Notes under the pieces: model-generated
What the model was told of the DNA's origin: nothing
Seen by the model: only the letters and a program-made list of their open reading frames with translations
Database searches by the model: none
Made by a program: the position numbers and the translations under genes
Shown here: piece after piece, positions 16,151-24,240 of the stretch
Numbering within the stretch: the stretch's first letter is position 1
Layout: each line of letters opens with the position of its first letter
Source: Thermosporothrix hazakensis
GTDB lineage: Bacteria; Chloroflexota; Ktedonobacteria; Ktedonobacterales; Ktedonobacteraceae
Assembly: GCF_003253565.1 (NCBI RefSeq)
Contig: NZ_QKUF01000013.1
Coordinates: forward strand, 1-64,000
Direction of reading: 5' to 3'
DNA length: 64,000 nucleotides

Positions 16151-16644
16151 AAAAGACTCCTGTAAGCTGAGATGCTCTCATCCTGAGATCATGGATGTGC
16201 TTCCTGGCGCTGCTGGCAAGGGGCCCAAACAAATTGACAGAGAAGTTCCAGGAATGCTGACGAACTCCTTTGCCAGAAAGCTCCTTAAAGACTTCGTGCT
16301 ACCAGCATCGAAAGAAGACACGAAGCGCTTTTCTGTGATGTAACAGTGAGTCAGTGGCTGAAACCCTGCCGCGAACGAGCGCTTTCTGCGTGTTGGTTTT
16401 GTGTAGATGTGAAGTGATTGTATCAAAAAATAGCTATTGTGCTATCTTTGTAAGATAATTCTATCTCAATATGCTGCAAGACATGCTATGCATACATAAG
16501 TTGTTCAATGCCTCCTTGAACCATAGCAGAGAATGTCGTTGAATGCTGATTGTCCTCGTATCCCACAAGGAGATTGACCAGCTCAAAGCGTGGATCAGGC
16601 AGATATGAAGCCTTCTGAACTATGCCCATATGATAGAGTCGTAC
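16151..16644. other. Intergenic region, no supported gene
   Basis: Short frames on both strands show no family signature. The sequence around 16420-16500 is AT-rich and may hold the esterase promoter, but no clear -35/-10 pair was settled on. Confidence 0.35.
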
Positions 16645-17019
16645 TTATTCCCAGGGAAAAGAATGGTGCTCATGGGCAATCAGCCATGTACCATTCACCT
16701 TGCGGAAACCAAGCGTGAGACGCGCCGTGCTATTAGCAACTCGAAGCAAGGTGTGGGCAAAAGCTACATCTTCGCCAGCAAGAATATGCAGATCAATGGG
16801 TTCAAACGATCCCGGTCCTCCGGGGTCAGCATCAAAGAAGAGTTCCCACTGCTGTTGATAAGCTTCTACTCCCTGGATTTGTAGTGGAGGAATAACATCA
16901 AAAAGCACGATATCATCAGTATGGCAGGCTCGCATACCTTCCCTGTCTTGTGCTCGAATGGCGCTTGCCCAGTTTTCGACCAGTGTGCGAATCTGGGCCT
17001 CATTTGAGTGCTCTGGCAT
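16645..17019 (-). CDS. SnoaL-like / NTF2-fold protein
   Basis: The 124-residue protein shows the NTF2-like pattern of calcium/calmodulin-kinase-association or SgcJ-type proteins: IRTLVENWASAIRAQDREGMRACHTDDIVLFDVIPPLQIQG, then AFAHTLLRVAN and LTLGFRKVNGTWLIAHEHHSFPW. The ending with a HEHHS-type strand is common in this subfamily. No enzyme activity can be assigned. I start it at 17019, where AGGTGAGG precedes the ATG, and not at the upstream Met at 17037. It is monocistronic with no close neighbour. Confidence 0.8.
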   Translation of the reverse strand: MPEHSNEAQIRTLVENWASAIRAQDREGMRACHTDDIVLFDVIPPLQIQGVEAYQQQWELFFDADPGGPGSFEPIDLHILAGEDVAFAHTLLRVANSTARLTLGFRKVNGTWLIAHEHHSFPWE

Positions 17020-17980
17020 CGACCTCACCTTTCTCACATTGCGGGTAAAAGATGTCTGGATGGAGTAGGTACGGCTTCCTTGTTCTCCTGATGTGAATGG
17101 CCTATAGGTTGTGTGCTACAGACCGGGATAGCCGGTTCTGCTATTCCAGTATAGCAGGCGTAAATAGCAGAAACTTCTTGCATTTTGCTCTTCTATCGTA
17201 CCGGGAACGAAGGGATCATCGCTGCGGACTCTTGTCGCTCTCCCGGTGAACTTTCGCGTCAGAGAGGAAAGCCCATCGCCGGAGTGAGGAACCGGACTTC
17301 GGGATATCAGGGAATGAGATGAAAAGAGCGGCACCACCTGGACTTTTATCAGGCGAAGATGGAAGGAATATGCTGAATTCCCCCAGGCTCGCTTCTGGGA
17401 AGAATAGGCGGCGCGACAAAGGAAGCCCGTTTTCAGGCTTCTCCTGTACCTGGCTCTCGCTCAAGCAATCCCTCCTTGAGCAATCTGTTCTGAAGTCGGG
17501 GAGTCGCTTGAAGACGTCCGCAAAATGCTTTACGCGAAAGTCGAAAAAGCGTCGATGTGGATACTTGCATTCCCCTGGATTGTGAGCGCACAGGGAAGCA
17601 TCTCAATGCGGCTCGTAGCTCTTGCATTCGGCCATTTTGTACATTAATTGGTATCCGAGGATATTTTTCGGGAGAACGGCTTGTCTCTGGCACATGATGA
17701 CACATTCTGCGGGGACCTGGAGCTCCCATCAGAGGTATCCGCACGGCTCTAGAAGCCCGGCCACACATCTCCAACCCAAAAAGGCGCCTTTTTTCCCTGC
17801 AAAATGAGACAAAAAACAGAGGTATCCGCAAACCGGCCTGGCAACTGGCTTCTGAAGCGGAGCTAGAACCCCGGCAGTCAAAAAGCCGAAAGACCCGAGA
17901 AGGGGATTTGAACTGCCACATGAGCAAAGGCGACAGCAAGATACACTCGCTGTCGCCTTCTCTTTGCCTGGCTTCTGCTC
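17020..17980. other. Gene-poor stretch with repeats and palindromes
   Basis: No gene is supported in 960 bp; the open frames up to 168 codons lack any family pattern and overlap each other. It contains a 14-bp direct repeat CAGAGGTATCCGCA (17730-17743 and 17817-17830), a loopless 16-bp palindrome AAAAAGGCGCCTTTTT (17778-17793) and the hairpin listed at 17928. It may be decayed coding sequence. Confidence 0.45.
17928..17958 (-). terminator. Bidirectional terminator after the GH30 gene
   Basis: AGGCGACAGC (17928-17937) pairs perfectly with GCTGTCGCCT (17949-17958) around an 11-base loop. It sits 23 bp beyond the stop of the minus-strand GH30 gene. The minus-strand tail is TTGCTC and the plus-strand tail is TCTCTTTGCC, so it could work both ways. 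Confidence 0.65.
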
Positions 17981-19807
17981 TCAGGAGACAGGTATGCCGT
18001 TAAAGATGAACGAGTTCGGAGCGGGATTATCTGTTGTCCATGTACCGTTGAAGCCAATGGTGACGGACGAGCCTGGCGCAATCGTTGCATTGTAACTGGC
18101 ATTGGTAATCGTCACCTGATTGCCCGATTGGGTGACCTGTCCATTCCAGAGGTTGGTGATTTTCTGAGAGCCCGGGAAGGTGAATTGTAACTTCCAGTTC
18201 TGAATAGTGCTTGTGCCATTGTTCGTGATCTGGATGCTGGCTGTGAAGCCACCGGGCCACTGGTTGACAACCTGATAGGAAACCTGCACAGGTGAAGGGG
18301 GCGCGGTTGGCGATGGGGTAACGGTTGGCGTCTGCGATGGTGTGGGCGTGATTGAGGGGGTTGGTGTGGGTTGCTGAGATGACCCTTTGATCTGGTAGGT
18401 CACAAGCGAGCGGGCGGGAACGGTTGCGCTAAAAGAGCCGTTGCTGATAGGAATCGCCGTTTGCTGTGCTGTCCCATTGTTGCCATTCGTGAGATACGGT
18501 GTCGCTGTTCCATTGGAAATGTTTGTGTTGGGGAGCGAGAACGAGACCGACGTGGCAGAGGTTGCAGTGTTGAGAGCAACGACAGCAATTGTTCCATCAG
18601 TATTGAGAAAAGCACTCAGGTTCAGGCCGGCAGCGTCACTTGTTGCATCAAGGCGCGTTGCTCCGGGGCGAATGAAGCGGCTGTAATTGGCAAAGGCCCA
18701 CAGCCGGCTAGAGATGGAGTAGCTATCGCCATTGAGCAAGATAAGAGACTCGTTATCGTTCTTTGTCGCAGCTCCCCACCAGAAGAAGAACGCATTGAGG
18801 TTAGCATTCGTGAGGCCTGTATGAATCCGTTGCGCCCATGTAAATCCCGAGGACTCTGTACCATTGTCCCAGGCAGTGTCCCAGTTGTTGAAGGTTGACC
18901 ATTCGGTTTCCCAGACGTGCTTGTTGCCAGTGTTTTGCAGGGCTGTTGAAGCGGGACTGGCATAGCCATGACCGGAAAAGATGCTCACATAGGAGCTGGC
19001 TGCCTGATCGTTCATGATCGCGTTGACATGGCTCTGCTCGGTGTTCCAGCTCATTGGCTCACAGCAAACGATCTTCGTTTTGAGTCCGGCATTGCTCAAA
19101 GTAGGGCCCAGGACCTTGATGAAATTGGTTGTCTGTTCGGGGGACATAGTCATGCTGGAATAGCTGGCGGTAAAGTCGGGCTCATTTACAAAGCCCACAT
19201 GGCTCAGAGGAATGCCCTCACTTTGATAATACTGAATGTAGCGTACAAGGTAGTTCGCGTAGGCCTGTCGCCAGTCGCCACTTGCGCAGGTCGCGTTCGG
19301 CACACCGCATAGCGTGCCGCCGTTGGACTCGTTGTTGTTGGTTTTCATGAAGCCCGGAGCGCTCCACGCATCGGCGTAGATCTGGTTCACGCCATATTGC
19401 AACGCTTGCTGCGAGAGCCAGACCTGACCCCAGTCGTTGCCATCCCATTTATAGGTAGGCGGTGCCGTCGGGCTGCCGGGGCTGGTTGGCAAGATGGTGT
19501 GATAGGTGTCGGAGGGAATAATGTTGCGCAGGATGCTCAGCCCCGCGCCTGTCGTTGGGCTGAAGAGCAGGTCAAGCACTTTCTGTTGATTGGCGGGAGA
19601 AAGCCCGCTCGCTCCATGCATATCAGAAGCTGCACCGAATGCCTCGGAAATGCCGAACCCATCGATGGTCTGATACTTTTTCGCTCCATTGATAGTGGCC
19701 AGTGCGGCGGCAGAGGCCGTTCGCGATGGTTCAATGACGGATACGCCCACAATCAAGAGAGCGACTGTCAGAAGGAGGAGCAACCTTGTTTTCTGCTTTT
19801 TGCACAT
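17981..19807 (-). CDS. Secreted GH30 family glycoside hydrolase with C-terminal CBM2
   Basis: The 608-residue protein starts with a Sec signal peptide (KKQKTRLLLLLTVALLIVGVSV, cleavage near ASA-AA at 32-34). The barrel begins at YQTIDGFGISEAFG, where GFG is typical of GH30. Glu209 in VGFVNEPDF is the likely acid/base and Glu302 in WETEWS the nucleophile. A side beta-domain follows to about 470, then a Pro/Thr/Ser linker. The last 100 residues are a cellulose-binding CBM2 (WPGGFTASIQITNNG, IQNWKLQFTFPGSQKITNLWN, GFNGTW). The likely substrate is xylan or glucuronoxylan, acting outside the cell on plant matter. Other GH30 targets such as beta-1,6-glucan cannot be excluded. Confidence 0.88.
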   Translation of the reverse strand: MCKKQKTRLLLLLTVALLIVGVSVIEPSRTASAAALATINGAKKYQTIDGFGISEAFGAASDMHGASGLSPANQQKVLDLLFSPTTGAGLSILRNIIPSDTYHTILPTSPGSPTAPPTYKWDGNDWGQVWLSQQALQYGVNQIYADAWSAPGFMKTNNNESNGGTLCGVPNATCASGDWRQAYANYLVRYIQYYQSEGIPLSHVGFVNEPDFTASYSSMTMSPEQTTNFIKVLGPTLSNAGLKTKIVCCEPMSWNTEQSHVNAIMNDQAASSYVSIFSGHGYASPASTALQNTGNKHVWETEWSTFNNWDTAWDNGTESSGFTWAQRIHTGLTNANLNAFFFWWGAATKNDNESLILLNGDSYSISSRLWAFANYSRFIRPGATRLDATSDAAGLNLSAFLNTDGTIAVVALNTATSATSVSFSLPNTNISNGTATPYLTNGNNGTAQQTAIPISNGSFSATVPARSLVTYQIKGSSQQPTPTPSITPTPSQTPTVTPSPTAPPSPVQVSYQVVNQWPGGFTASIQITNNGTSTIQNWKLQFTFPGSQKITNLWNGQVTQSGNQVTITNASYNATIAPGSSVTIGFNGTWTTDNPAPNSFIFNGIPVS

Positions 19808-20135
19808 GGTAAAATCCTTTTCACCATCTCTCTTCTGTATAGAAACTACATGACACCTTATTAGTATAAAATGTGGTGATGCTTCCTGAATCCCTATATC
19901 TACTCAGTTTTTATTCACTGGTAAAGCAGTTCTCTTTCACCTTTTGCGAGGCCTGAACAGTTTCTTGTCGGCGAGCAAAATGAAAGAGCGATTTGAGCGA
20001 TTTGAGCGATTTGCTATATACTATGCAGGAAGTGAAAATGAAAGAATATGAGGGAGCGAGGCATACGCGGAAGTGGGAGGAGAGGGTACTGCTGCGCGAT
20101 GGCACAGCAGGTCACAGGGTACCCTGATTGACTGT
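19808..20135. other. Intergenic region with a triple 9-bp repeat
   Basis: No gene is supported between the GH30 and YceI-like genes. GAGCGATTT occurs three times in perfect tandem (19986-20012). GGGTAC/GTACCC and CTGCTG/CAGCAG pairs around 20085-20124 form a nested stem just after the YceI stop, probably its terminator. Confidence 0.45.
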
Positions 20136-20840
20136 TTAGCCTTTCTTCGCGGTGAAGTTGATCGTCAGTGTGACGCCATCCTCAACGGTCAGAAAGCCCG
20201 CAATGCTCGGCGGCTCAAAGTTATAGTTCTTCATCAGGATTTTGGTGGTGGCCTTTCCTGTAATGGTATCGCCTTCCAATTTCCCCGTCACCTGAAAGGT
20301 TTCCTGACGTGTCACATTCCTGATCGTGAGATCGCCGGTAATGGGAAAGGTGAGCGTTTTCCCTTCAGTAGCGCCTGCGGGAAGTGTCTGGACATTTTTG
20401 GCGACGAAGGTTGCGTAGGGATATGTGTTCGATTCCAGCCAGCGTTGGCGTAGCGCGTTGTCTCTCCGCTCCTGGTCGCTCTTAAGCGTGCGTAGATCAA
20501 TGGTGATCTTCATGTCGTTGATTATGGGCTTATCCCCGCGCTGGATCAGAAAACCGCCCTCGACAGAGTTCGTTTTTCCAATCGCTGTTGTGGGCAGGTT
20601 CTGTTCGAGAAACTGTTCCTGAACCTCATAAGAAGCTTCGGTCGGCGGAGCGACGATCGTGTATAGCTCCTGATTCGCGCCTGGTGTCGTGGTGATCCAC
20701 GGTGTCGCTGTTGCCTGAGTGGTGGGTGTCGTTTGTGGGTCGGTGGCGCTATTGTTGCCCTGGGTAGAACCTCCACAGGCTGCAAAGAGCAGGCCAGAGA
20801 TCAGCAGGGAGAAAAGCGCTATCCAATGTGGTCGGCGCAT
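20136..20840 (-). CDS. YceI-like domain lipoprotein
   Basis: The 234-residue protein has a lipoprotein signal (LISGLLFAAC, lipobox Cys21) and a Thr/Pro-rich spacer to about residue 60. The rest is a YceI-like lipocalin-fold domain: GGFLIQRGDKPIINDMKITIDLRTLKSDQERRDNALRQRWLES, TYPYATFVAKNV, FPITGDLTIRNVTRQETFQVTGKL. YceI proteins bind isoprenoid or other amphiphilic lipids; here it would sit on the outer face of the membrane. Lipocalin function in this lineage is unknown. It is transcribed alone and diverges from the sigma factor gene across 450 bp. Confidence 0.85.
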   Translation of the reverse strand: MRRPHWIALFSLLISGLLFAACGGSTQGNNSATDPQTTPTTQATATPWITTTPGANQELYTIVAPPTEASYEVQEQFLEQNLPTTAIGKTNSVEGGFLIQRGDKPIINDMKITIDLRTLKSDQERRDNALRQRWLESNTYPYATFVAKNVQTLPAGATEGKTLTFPITGDLTIRNVTRQETFQVTGKLEGDTITGKATTKILMKNYNFEPPSIAGFLTVEDGVTLTINFTAKKG

Positions 20841-21291
20841 AGAGAGAATCCTTTCTTGTGAGGGAGAATATGGAGCTCTATCGCGGCACTCGAAGAGCCT
20901 GGACGCATAAAAAAATGAAACTCCTTTCGTGTAATCTGCGCCTGGAAAAACGCAGTATATTCTCTTTCCTTAGTATATAAAACGTAGTCAGGGAGTTGCA
21001 ATGAAGCCATTGCATATCTATGTCGAGAAGTGCCGCTCTCTTCTGTGCGAAGAGCGGATTGCGGAAGGCGCTCCTTGTTTGTCTCACCTGCTGATAATTG
21101 CTGAATAGAGCGCGACCGCTTCAAACGTTCCAGGCTGTTATGCTTCTGTCGCTTTTTTGAGGTCGCGCATCAGGGGAATTCCCCACTCTTTTCCCGATGT
21201 TGAAAAAAAGGGCCAAAACGATGTAACACTTTTGGCCCTGTGTCGTTGCAATATATGCAAGCACCTACAAACGACTTTTCCGAGGAGGGAG
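20841..21291. other. Divergent intergenic region upstream of the ECF sigma gene
   Basis: No gene is supported. The right part contains a perfect 10-bp inverted repeat AGGGCCAAAA / TTTTGGCCCT (21209-21218 with 21230-21239). On the minus strand it is followed by TTTTTTT, so it resembles a terminator facing left, although no minus-strand gene lies to its right. It overlaps the ECF-type promoter candidate listed next. Confidence 0.45.
21222..21251 (+). promoter_or_regulatory. Candidate ECF-sigma-type promoter ahead of the sigma gene
   Basis: TGTAAC followed after 16 bases by CGTT resembles an ECF -35/-10 pair (AAC core with a GTC/CGT element). It lies about 45 bp upstream of the ATG at 21292 and overlaps the right arm of the 10-bp inverted repeat. 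Autoregulation by the sigma factor is a common arrangement, but the match is short. Confidence 0.35.
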
Positions 21292-21873
21292 ATGCGACCC
21301 TATCAATTCAGTCAAGAGCGTATCACCGGGCAGGATACATCGTTGCCTGCGGTTCTGTATCAGCTCTATGCTGCTCGGCTGCTCTCCTATCTCCGTCGTC
21401 ATCTGCCTGATATTTCTGATGCGGAGGATGTGCTTCTCGAAATATTTGTTGCTGTTCTGGAACATGAGCAGACGCTAGCGAAGAGGACCGAGGATGAACA
21501 GCGGGCGTGGTTGTGGACAGTGGCGCGGAACAAAGTGAAGGATGTGCGGAAGCGGCTGGCTCGGCGTCCGTTACTGGTGATGCTGGAACAGGCAAGCGAG
21601 ATGCCGGAAGATGAAGGAGAGATGCCCGAAGCCGTGACGCTCCGTGAGGAGGCGCACCGTTCGCTTCATCTTAATATACAGAAGCTATCGAGCGTGCAGC
21701 AGGAACTGCTTGAGCTCCGCTTTGGATATGGGCTGAACCATATGGAGATAGCGGCGACACTGCACAAACGCGAGGGGACTATCCGCACGATGCTTTCGCG
21801 AACGCTGGATAAACTACGGACCTTCTATGCACGAAATGAGGGAGAGAATTCACATGGCCGGAAACGGAAGTGA
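21292..21873 (+). CDS. ECF-type RNA polymerase sigma factor
   Basis: The 193-residue protein has a sigma-2 region (LYQLYAARLLSYLRRHLPDISDAEDVLLEIFVAVLEH, RAWLWTVARNKVKDVRKR) and a sigma-4 region (SVQQELLELRFGYGLNHMEIAATLHKREGTIRTMLSRTLDKLRTF), with no sigma-3 domain between them, as expected for an ECF sigma factor. The frame is open further upstream, but the ATG at 21292 follows CGAGGAGGGAG and starts at the usual point. It overlaps the next gene by 20 bp, consistent with a sigma/anti-sigma-like pair. The following genes are bioB and bioY, an unusual partner set. Confidence 0.88.
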   Translation: MRPYQFSQERITGQDTSLPAVLYQLYAARLLSYLRRHLPDISDAEDVLLEIFVAVLEHEQTLAKRTEDEQRAWLWTVARNKVKDVRKRLARRPLLVMLEQASEMPEDEGEMPEAVTLREEAHRSLHLNIQKLSSVQQELLELRFGYGLNHMEIAATLHKREGTIRTMLSRTLDKLRTFYARNEGENSHGRKRK

Positions 21874-22228
21874 GTACAGGAATGACAAGCGGGGAAGGCA
21901 ATGGGGTGAGAGCCTCGTACATCGAAGGACGCAGACAGCCCCGCAGCAGCTTCTCGCCGATTTGGAGGAGTATTATGCTCCGATAGAAGATGATCAGGCA
22001 CTTACTCGTGTCTGGCAGCGCTTTGAGGAGCTTCGGGCGCAACGGTATGAGGCGGCACGCGCGACGGGAAAGATCATTCTCTTTCCGCGGCGGGGTGAAC
22101 TGGCAGTGCCGGCAAAGCGCTTGCCGCATCTGGGAATCGCCGCGCTGGTTGCGACGCTGTTGTGTGTTGGGGGAGGCATCGCATATATGGCCTTCAAAAG
22201 GGAAGGGATACAGCGTGCCGCTTGCTGA
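21854..22228 (+). CDS. Small single-span membrane protein, candidate anti-sigma partner
   Basis: The 124-residue protein has a charged N-terminal part of about 85 residues (LLADLEEYYAPIEDDQALTRVWQRFEELRAQRYEAA) and one transmembrane helix near 98-115 (LGIAALVATLLCVGGGIAYMAF), with a short basic tail. The overlap with the sigma gene and the cytoplasmic-domain-plus-one-span layout are those of anti-sigma factors. It has no HxxxCxxC zinc motif, and no named anti-sigma family is recognised. The ATG at 21854 follows GAGGGAGAGA; a longer start at 21827 is possible. The assignment is from position, not homology. Confidence 0.55.
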   Translation: MAGNGSEYRNDKRGRQWGESLVHRRTQTAPQQLLADLEEYYAPIEDDQALTRVWQRFEELRAQRYEAARATGKIILFPRRGELAVPAKRLPHLGIAALVATLLCVGGGIAYMAFKREGIQRAAC

Positions 22229-22284
22229 GCAACCGCCGACCATCAGAGTAGAACATACATATGCATGTCCGGTTGAAGGAAGGT

Positions 22285-23292
22285 ATGATGAGAGATTTCG
22301 ATATTCTGGCGCAGAAGGTGCTGCAAGGTGGACAGTTGACGCGTGAGGAGGGGCGTGATGTATTGCACTGTCCTGATACTCAGATCTTGCGGCTTTTGAG
22401 CGCAACATATCGGGTGCGGTCCCACTTTTGCGGTCGGAGGGTGCACCTGCATATGCTGATCAACGCGAAAAGTGGCCTGTGCCCGGAAGATTGCCATTAT
22501 TGCTCGCAGTCACGAGTCTCGACAGCGGAGATCGAGCGCTACCCGATGGTGACGATGCAACGCATCCTTGAGAAGGCTCACGAGGCGAAGAAGGCCAGAT
22601 GCCGCCGTTACTGCATTGTCATCAGTACGCGTGGGGCGACGCGCCGTGAGATCAATTTTGTGGCCGAGGTGGTGCGCAAGATTCGTCAGGAAGTCGGGAT
22701 TGCCTGTTGTTGCAGCATGGGGCTGATTGATGAGGAGAAGGCGCGTATCCTGTCCGAGGCGGGCGTTGAGCAGTATAACCATAACCTGAATACCAGCGAG
22801 AACTATTACCCGTCCATCTGCACGACGCATACCTATCAGGATCGCTTGAATACGTTGCACGCTGCTCGTAATGCCGGATTACAGCTCTGTTCGGGGGCTA
22901 TTTTCGGGCAGGGAGAAAGTGAGGAAGACATCCTTGATATCGCGGAGGCGCTGCGAGAGCTTCAGCCGCAATCGATCCCGGTCAATTTCCTGTTCGCGAT
23001 CAAGGGAACGCCGTTTGAGCATATAAAGCGCACGCTCACGCCATACGATTGTCTGCGGATTCTCTGTCTGATACGTCTGTATAATCCACAGCAGGAAGTG
23101 CGACTCTCGGCGGCACGTGAAAGCTATCTGCGCACGCTGCAACCGCTGGCGCTCTATGCGGCGAATTCGGTCTTTGTCTCTGGCTATCTGACTGAGCCGG
23201 GGCAAAACTATCGCGAAACCTGGCAAATGATTGAGGATATGGGGTTTGAGATTGAGGAACATGCCGAACAGGCCTGTGTAACAGCAGTTTGA
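22285..23292 (+). CDS. bioB: Biotin synthase
   Basis: This radical-SAM enzyme inserts sulfur into dethiobiotin, the last step of biotin synthesis. LCPEDCHYC holds the three cysteines of the radical-SAM 4Fe-4S cluster. The ligands of the sulfur-donating 2Fe-2S cluster appear in RRYCIVIS, IACCCSMGL and QLCSGAIFGQGE, and the conserved Arg in VRLSAARESYLRTLQPLAL. NHNLNTSENYY is the substrate-binding loop. The 335-residue length is normal. The ATG at 22285 follows GAAGGAAGG; the ATG at 22261 is less likely. It is probably in one transcript with the sigma gene before it and bioY after it. No other bio genes are in the window. Confidence 0.93.
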   Translation: MMRDFDILAQKVLQGGQLTREEGRDVLHCPDTQILRLLSATYRVRSHFCGRRVHLHMLINAKSGLCPEDCHYCSQSRVSTAEIERYPMVTMQRILEKAHEAKKARCRRYCIVISTRGATRREINFVAEVVRKIRQEVGIACCCSMGLIDEEKARILSEAGVEQYNHNLNTSENYYPSICTTHTYQDRLNTLHAARNAGLQLCSGAIFGQGESEEDILDIAEALRELQPQSIPVNFLFAIKGTPFEHIKRTLTPYDCLRILCLIRLYNPQQEVRLSAARESYLRTLQPLALYAANSVFVSGYLTEPGQNYRETWQMIEDMGFEIEEHAEQACVTAV

Positions 23293-23315
23293 TGTATTTC
23301 AAGGAGAAAAGCAGC

Positions 23316-23939
23316 ATGATGCAAGCGTCTACAACGATTATAGATTATGTGCTTCCGGTGAGGCGTTCGCGTGCGATGACGTACACGCGTGATATAGCGC
23401 TGGTGGTGTTGGGAAGCATCCTGTTAGTACTTTGTTCGCAGATCAAATTCTATCTCTTTTCACCATATGTACCGTTCAGTATGCAACCGTTTGCAGTGGT
23501 CCTCCTGGGTGCAGCGCTGGGGAAATGGCGTGGAGCAACAGCGGTGTTGCTCTTTCTGACAGAGGGTGTGGCCGGTCTTCCGGTCTTCTCGAATGGAGGA
23601 AGTGTTCTGTATCTGCTGACGCAACCGACAGCGGGATATCTGCTGTCCTATCCGTTGGCAGCGTTTGTGATCGGGTGGTGTTGTGAGCGGCGGTTAGATC
23701 GTCATTACAGGACCTCGTTTCTGGCGATGCTTCCGGGCATGGTGGTCATTTATGTGGTTGGTGTGGCATGGCTGAGTGTCTGGTTGCATGGCAACGTCTT
23801 GCAGGCGATCATGACCGGAGCGCTTCCGTTCCTTATCGGTGATGTCCTGAAGATGGTCGTGGCCAGTCTGCTACTCCCATTTTCCTGGTCGCTTGTACGC
23901 AGGTTTCGCGGGGAAACGTTGAGAGGGGAAGTGTTCTAG
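23316..23939 (+). CDS. bioY: BioY, biotin-specific S component of ECF transporter
   Basis: The 207-residue membrane protein has about six hydrophobic segments and the BioY pattern: PVPFSMQPF-like YVPFSMQPFAVVLLGAALG, the loop FLTEGVAGLPVFSNGG, and TAGYLLSYPLAAFVIGW. BioY binds biotin from outside; it normally works with the EcfA/EcfT module. The fused EcfA and EcfT genes at 26.4-29.0 kb could serve it as a shared module. The ATG at 23316 follows AAGGAG, 24 bp after the bioB stop, so the two are co-transcribed. A strong terminator follows at 23951. Confidence 0.92.
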   Translation: MMQASTTIIDYVLPVRRSRAMTYTRDIALVVLGSILLVLCSQIKFYLFSPYVPFSMQPFAVVLLGAALGKWRGATAVLLFLTEGVAGLPVFSNGGSVLYLLTQPTAGYLLSYPLAAFVIGWCCERRLDRHYRTSFLAMLPGMVVIYVVGVAWLSVWLHGNVLQAIMTGALPFLIGDVLKMVVASLLLPFSWSLVRRFRGETLRGEVF

Positions 23940-23950
23940 TGTGATTGGGA

Positions 23951-24012
23951 GGGCTGAGATGCAGGGGATGGGTGGTGATGCTGGCAGGGTGCATCTCGGC
24001 CCTTCTTTTTTT
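23951..24012 (+). terminator. Rho-independent terminator after bioY
   Basis: GGGCTGAGATGCA (23951-23963) pairs with TGCATCTCGGCCC (23990-24002), thirteen pairs with one G-U, around a 26-base loop. A T-rich tail (TTCTTTTTTT) follows to 24012. It closes the sigma-bioB-bioY transcript. Confidence 0.85.
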
Positions 24013-24240
24013 GTGCCTTGATTGAATGAGCAGCGAAGCTACTGAGAAGCGCTCAAGCAAGGAGCAAAACCGGATCAGGGTGTGTGTTATCAGCCCTCTT
24101 GAGATCACGAGGCAGGCGCGCTCGAATGCCTGTTGAAAGGACTCAGGATCTTGCCAGCGGGTAGATAAGCGAATGGAAGCACCGATGATCTGGTAGAGAG
24201 GGAAAGCCCCATAGAGCGCTATGAGGCTTTCGTGTCTGGC
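24013..24240. other. Short region between bioY terminator and GH76 stop
   Basis: A hairpin GAAAGCC/GGCTTTC with an inner CATAG/CTATG (24202-24231) probably terminates the minus-strand GH76 gene. The minus frame directly after the GH76 TGA stays open for about 130 codons (including LYQIIGASIRLSTRWQDPESFQQAFERAC), which reads like a piece of coding sequence of unknown origin. Confidence 0.4.

Noticed and set aside
17880..17960. A tRNA-like T-arm (GGCAGTTCAAATCC) on the minus strand
   Set aside because: The stem does not pair properly around the loop and no acceptor, D or anticodon arm could be found; treated as chance.
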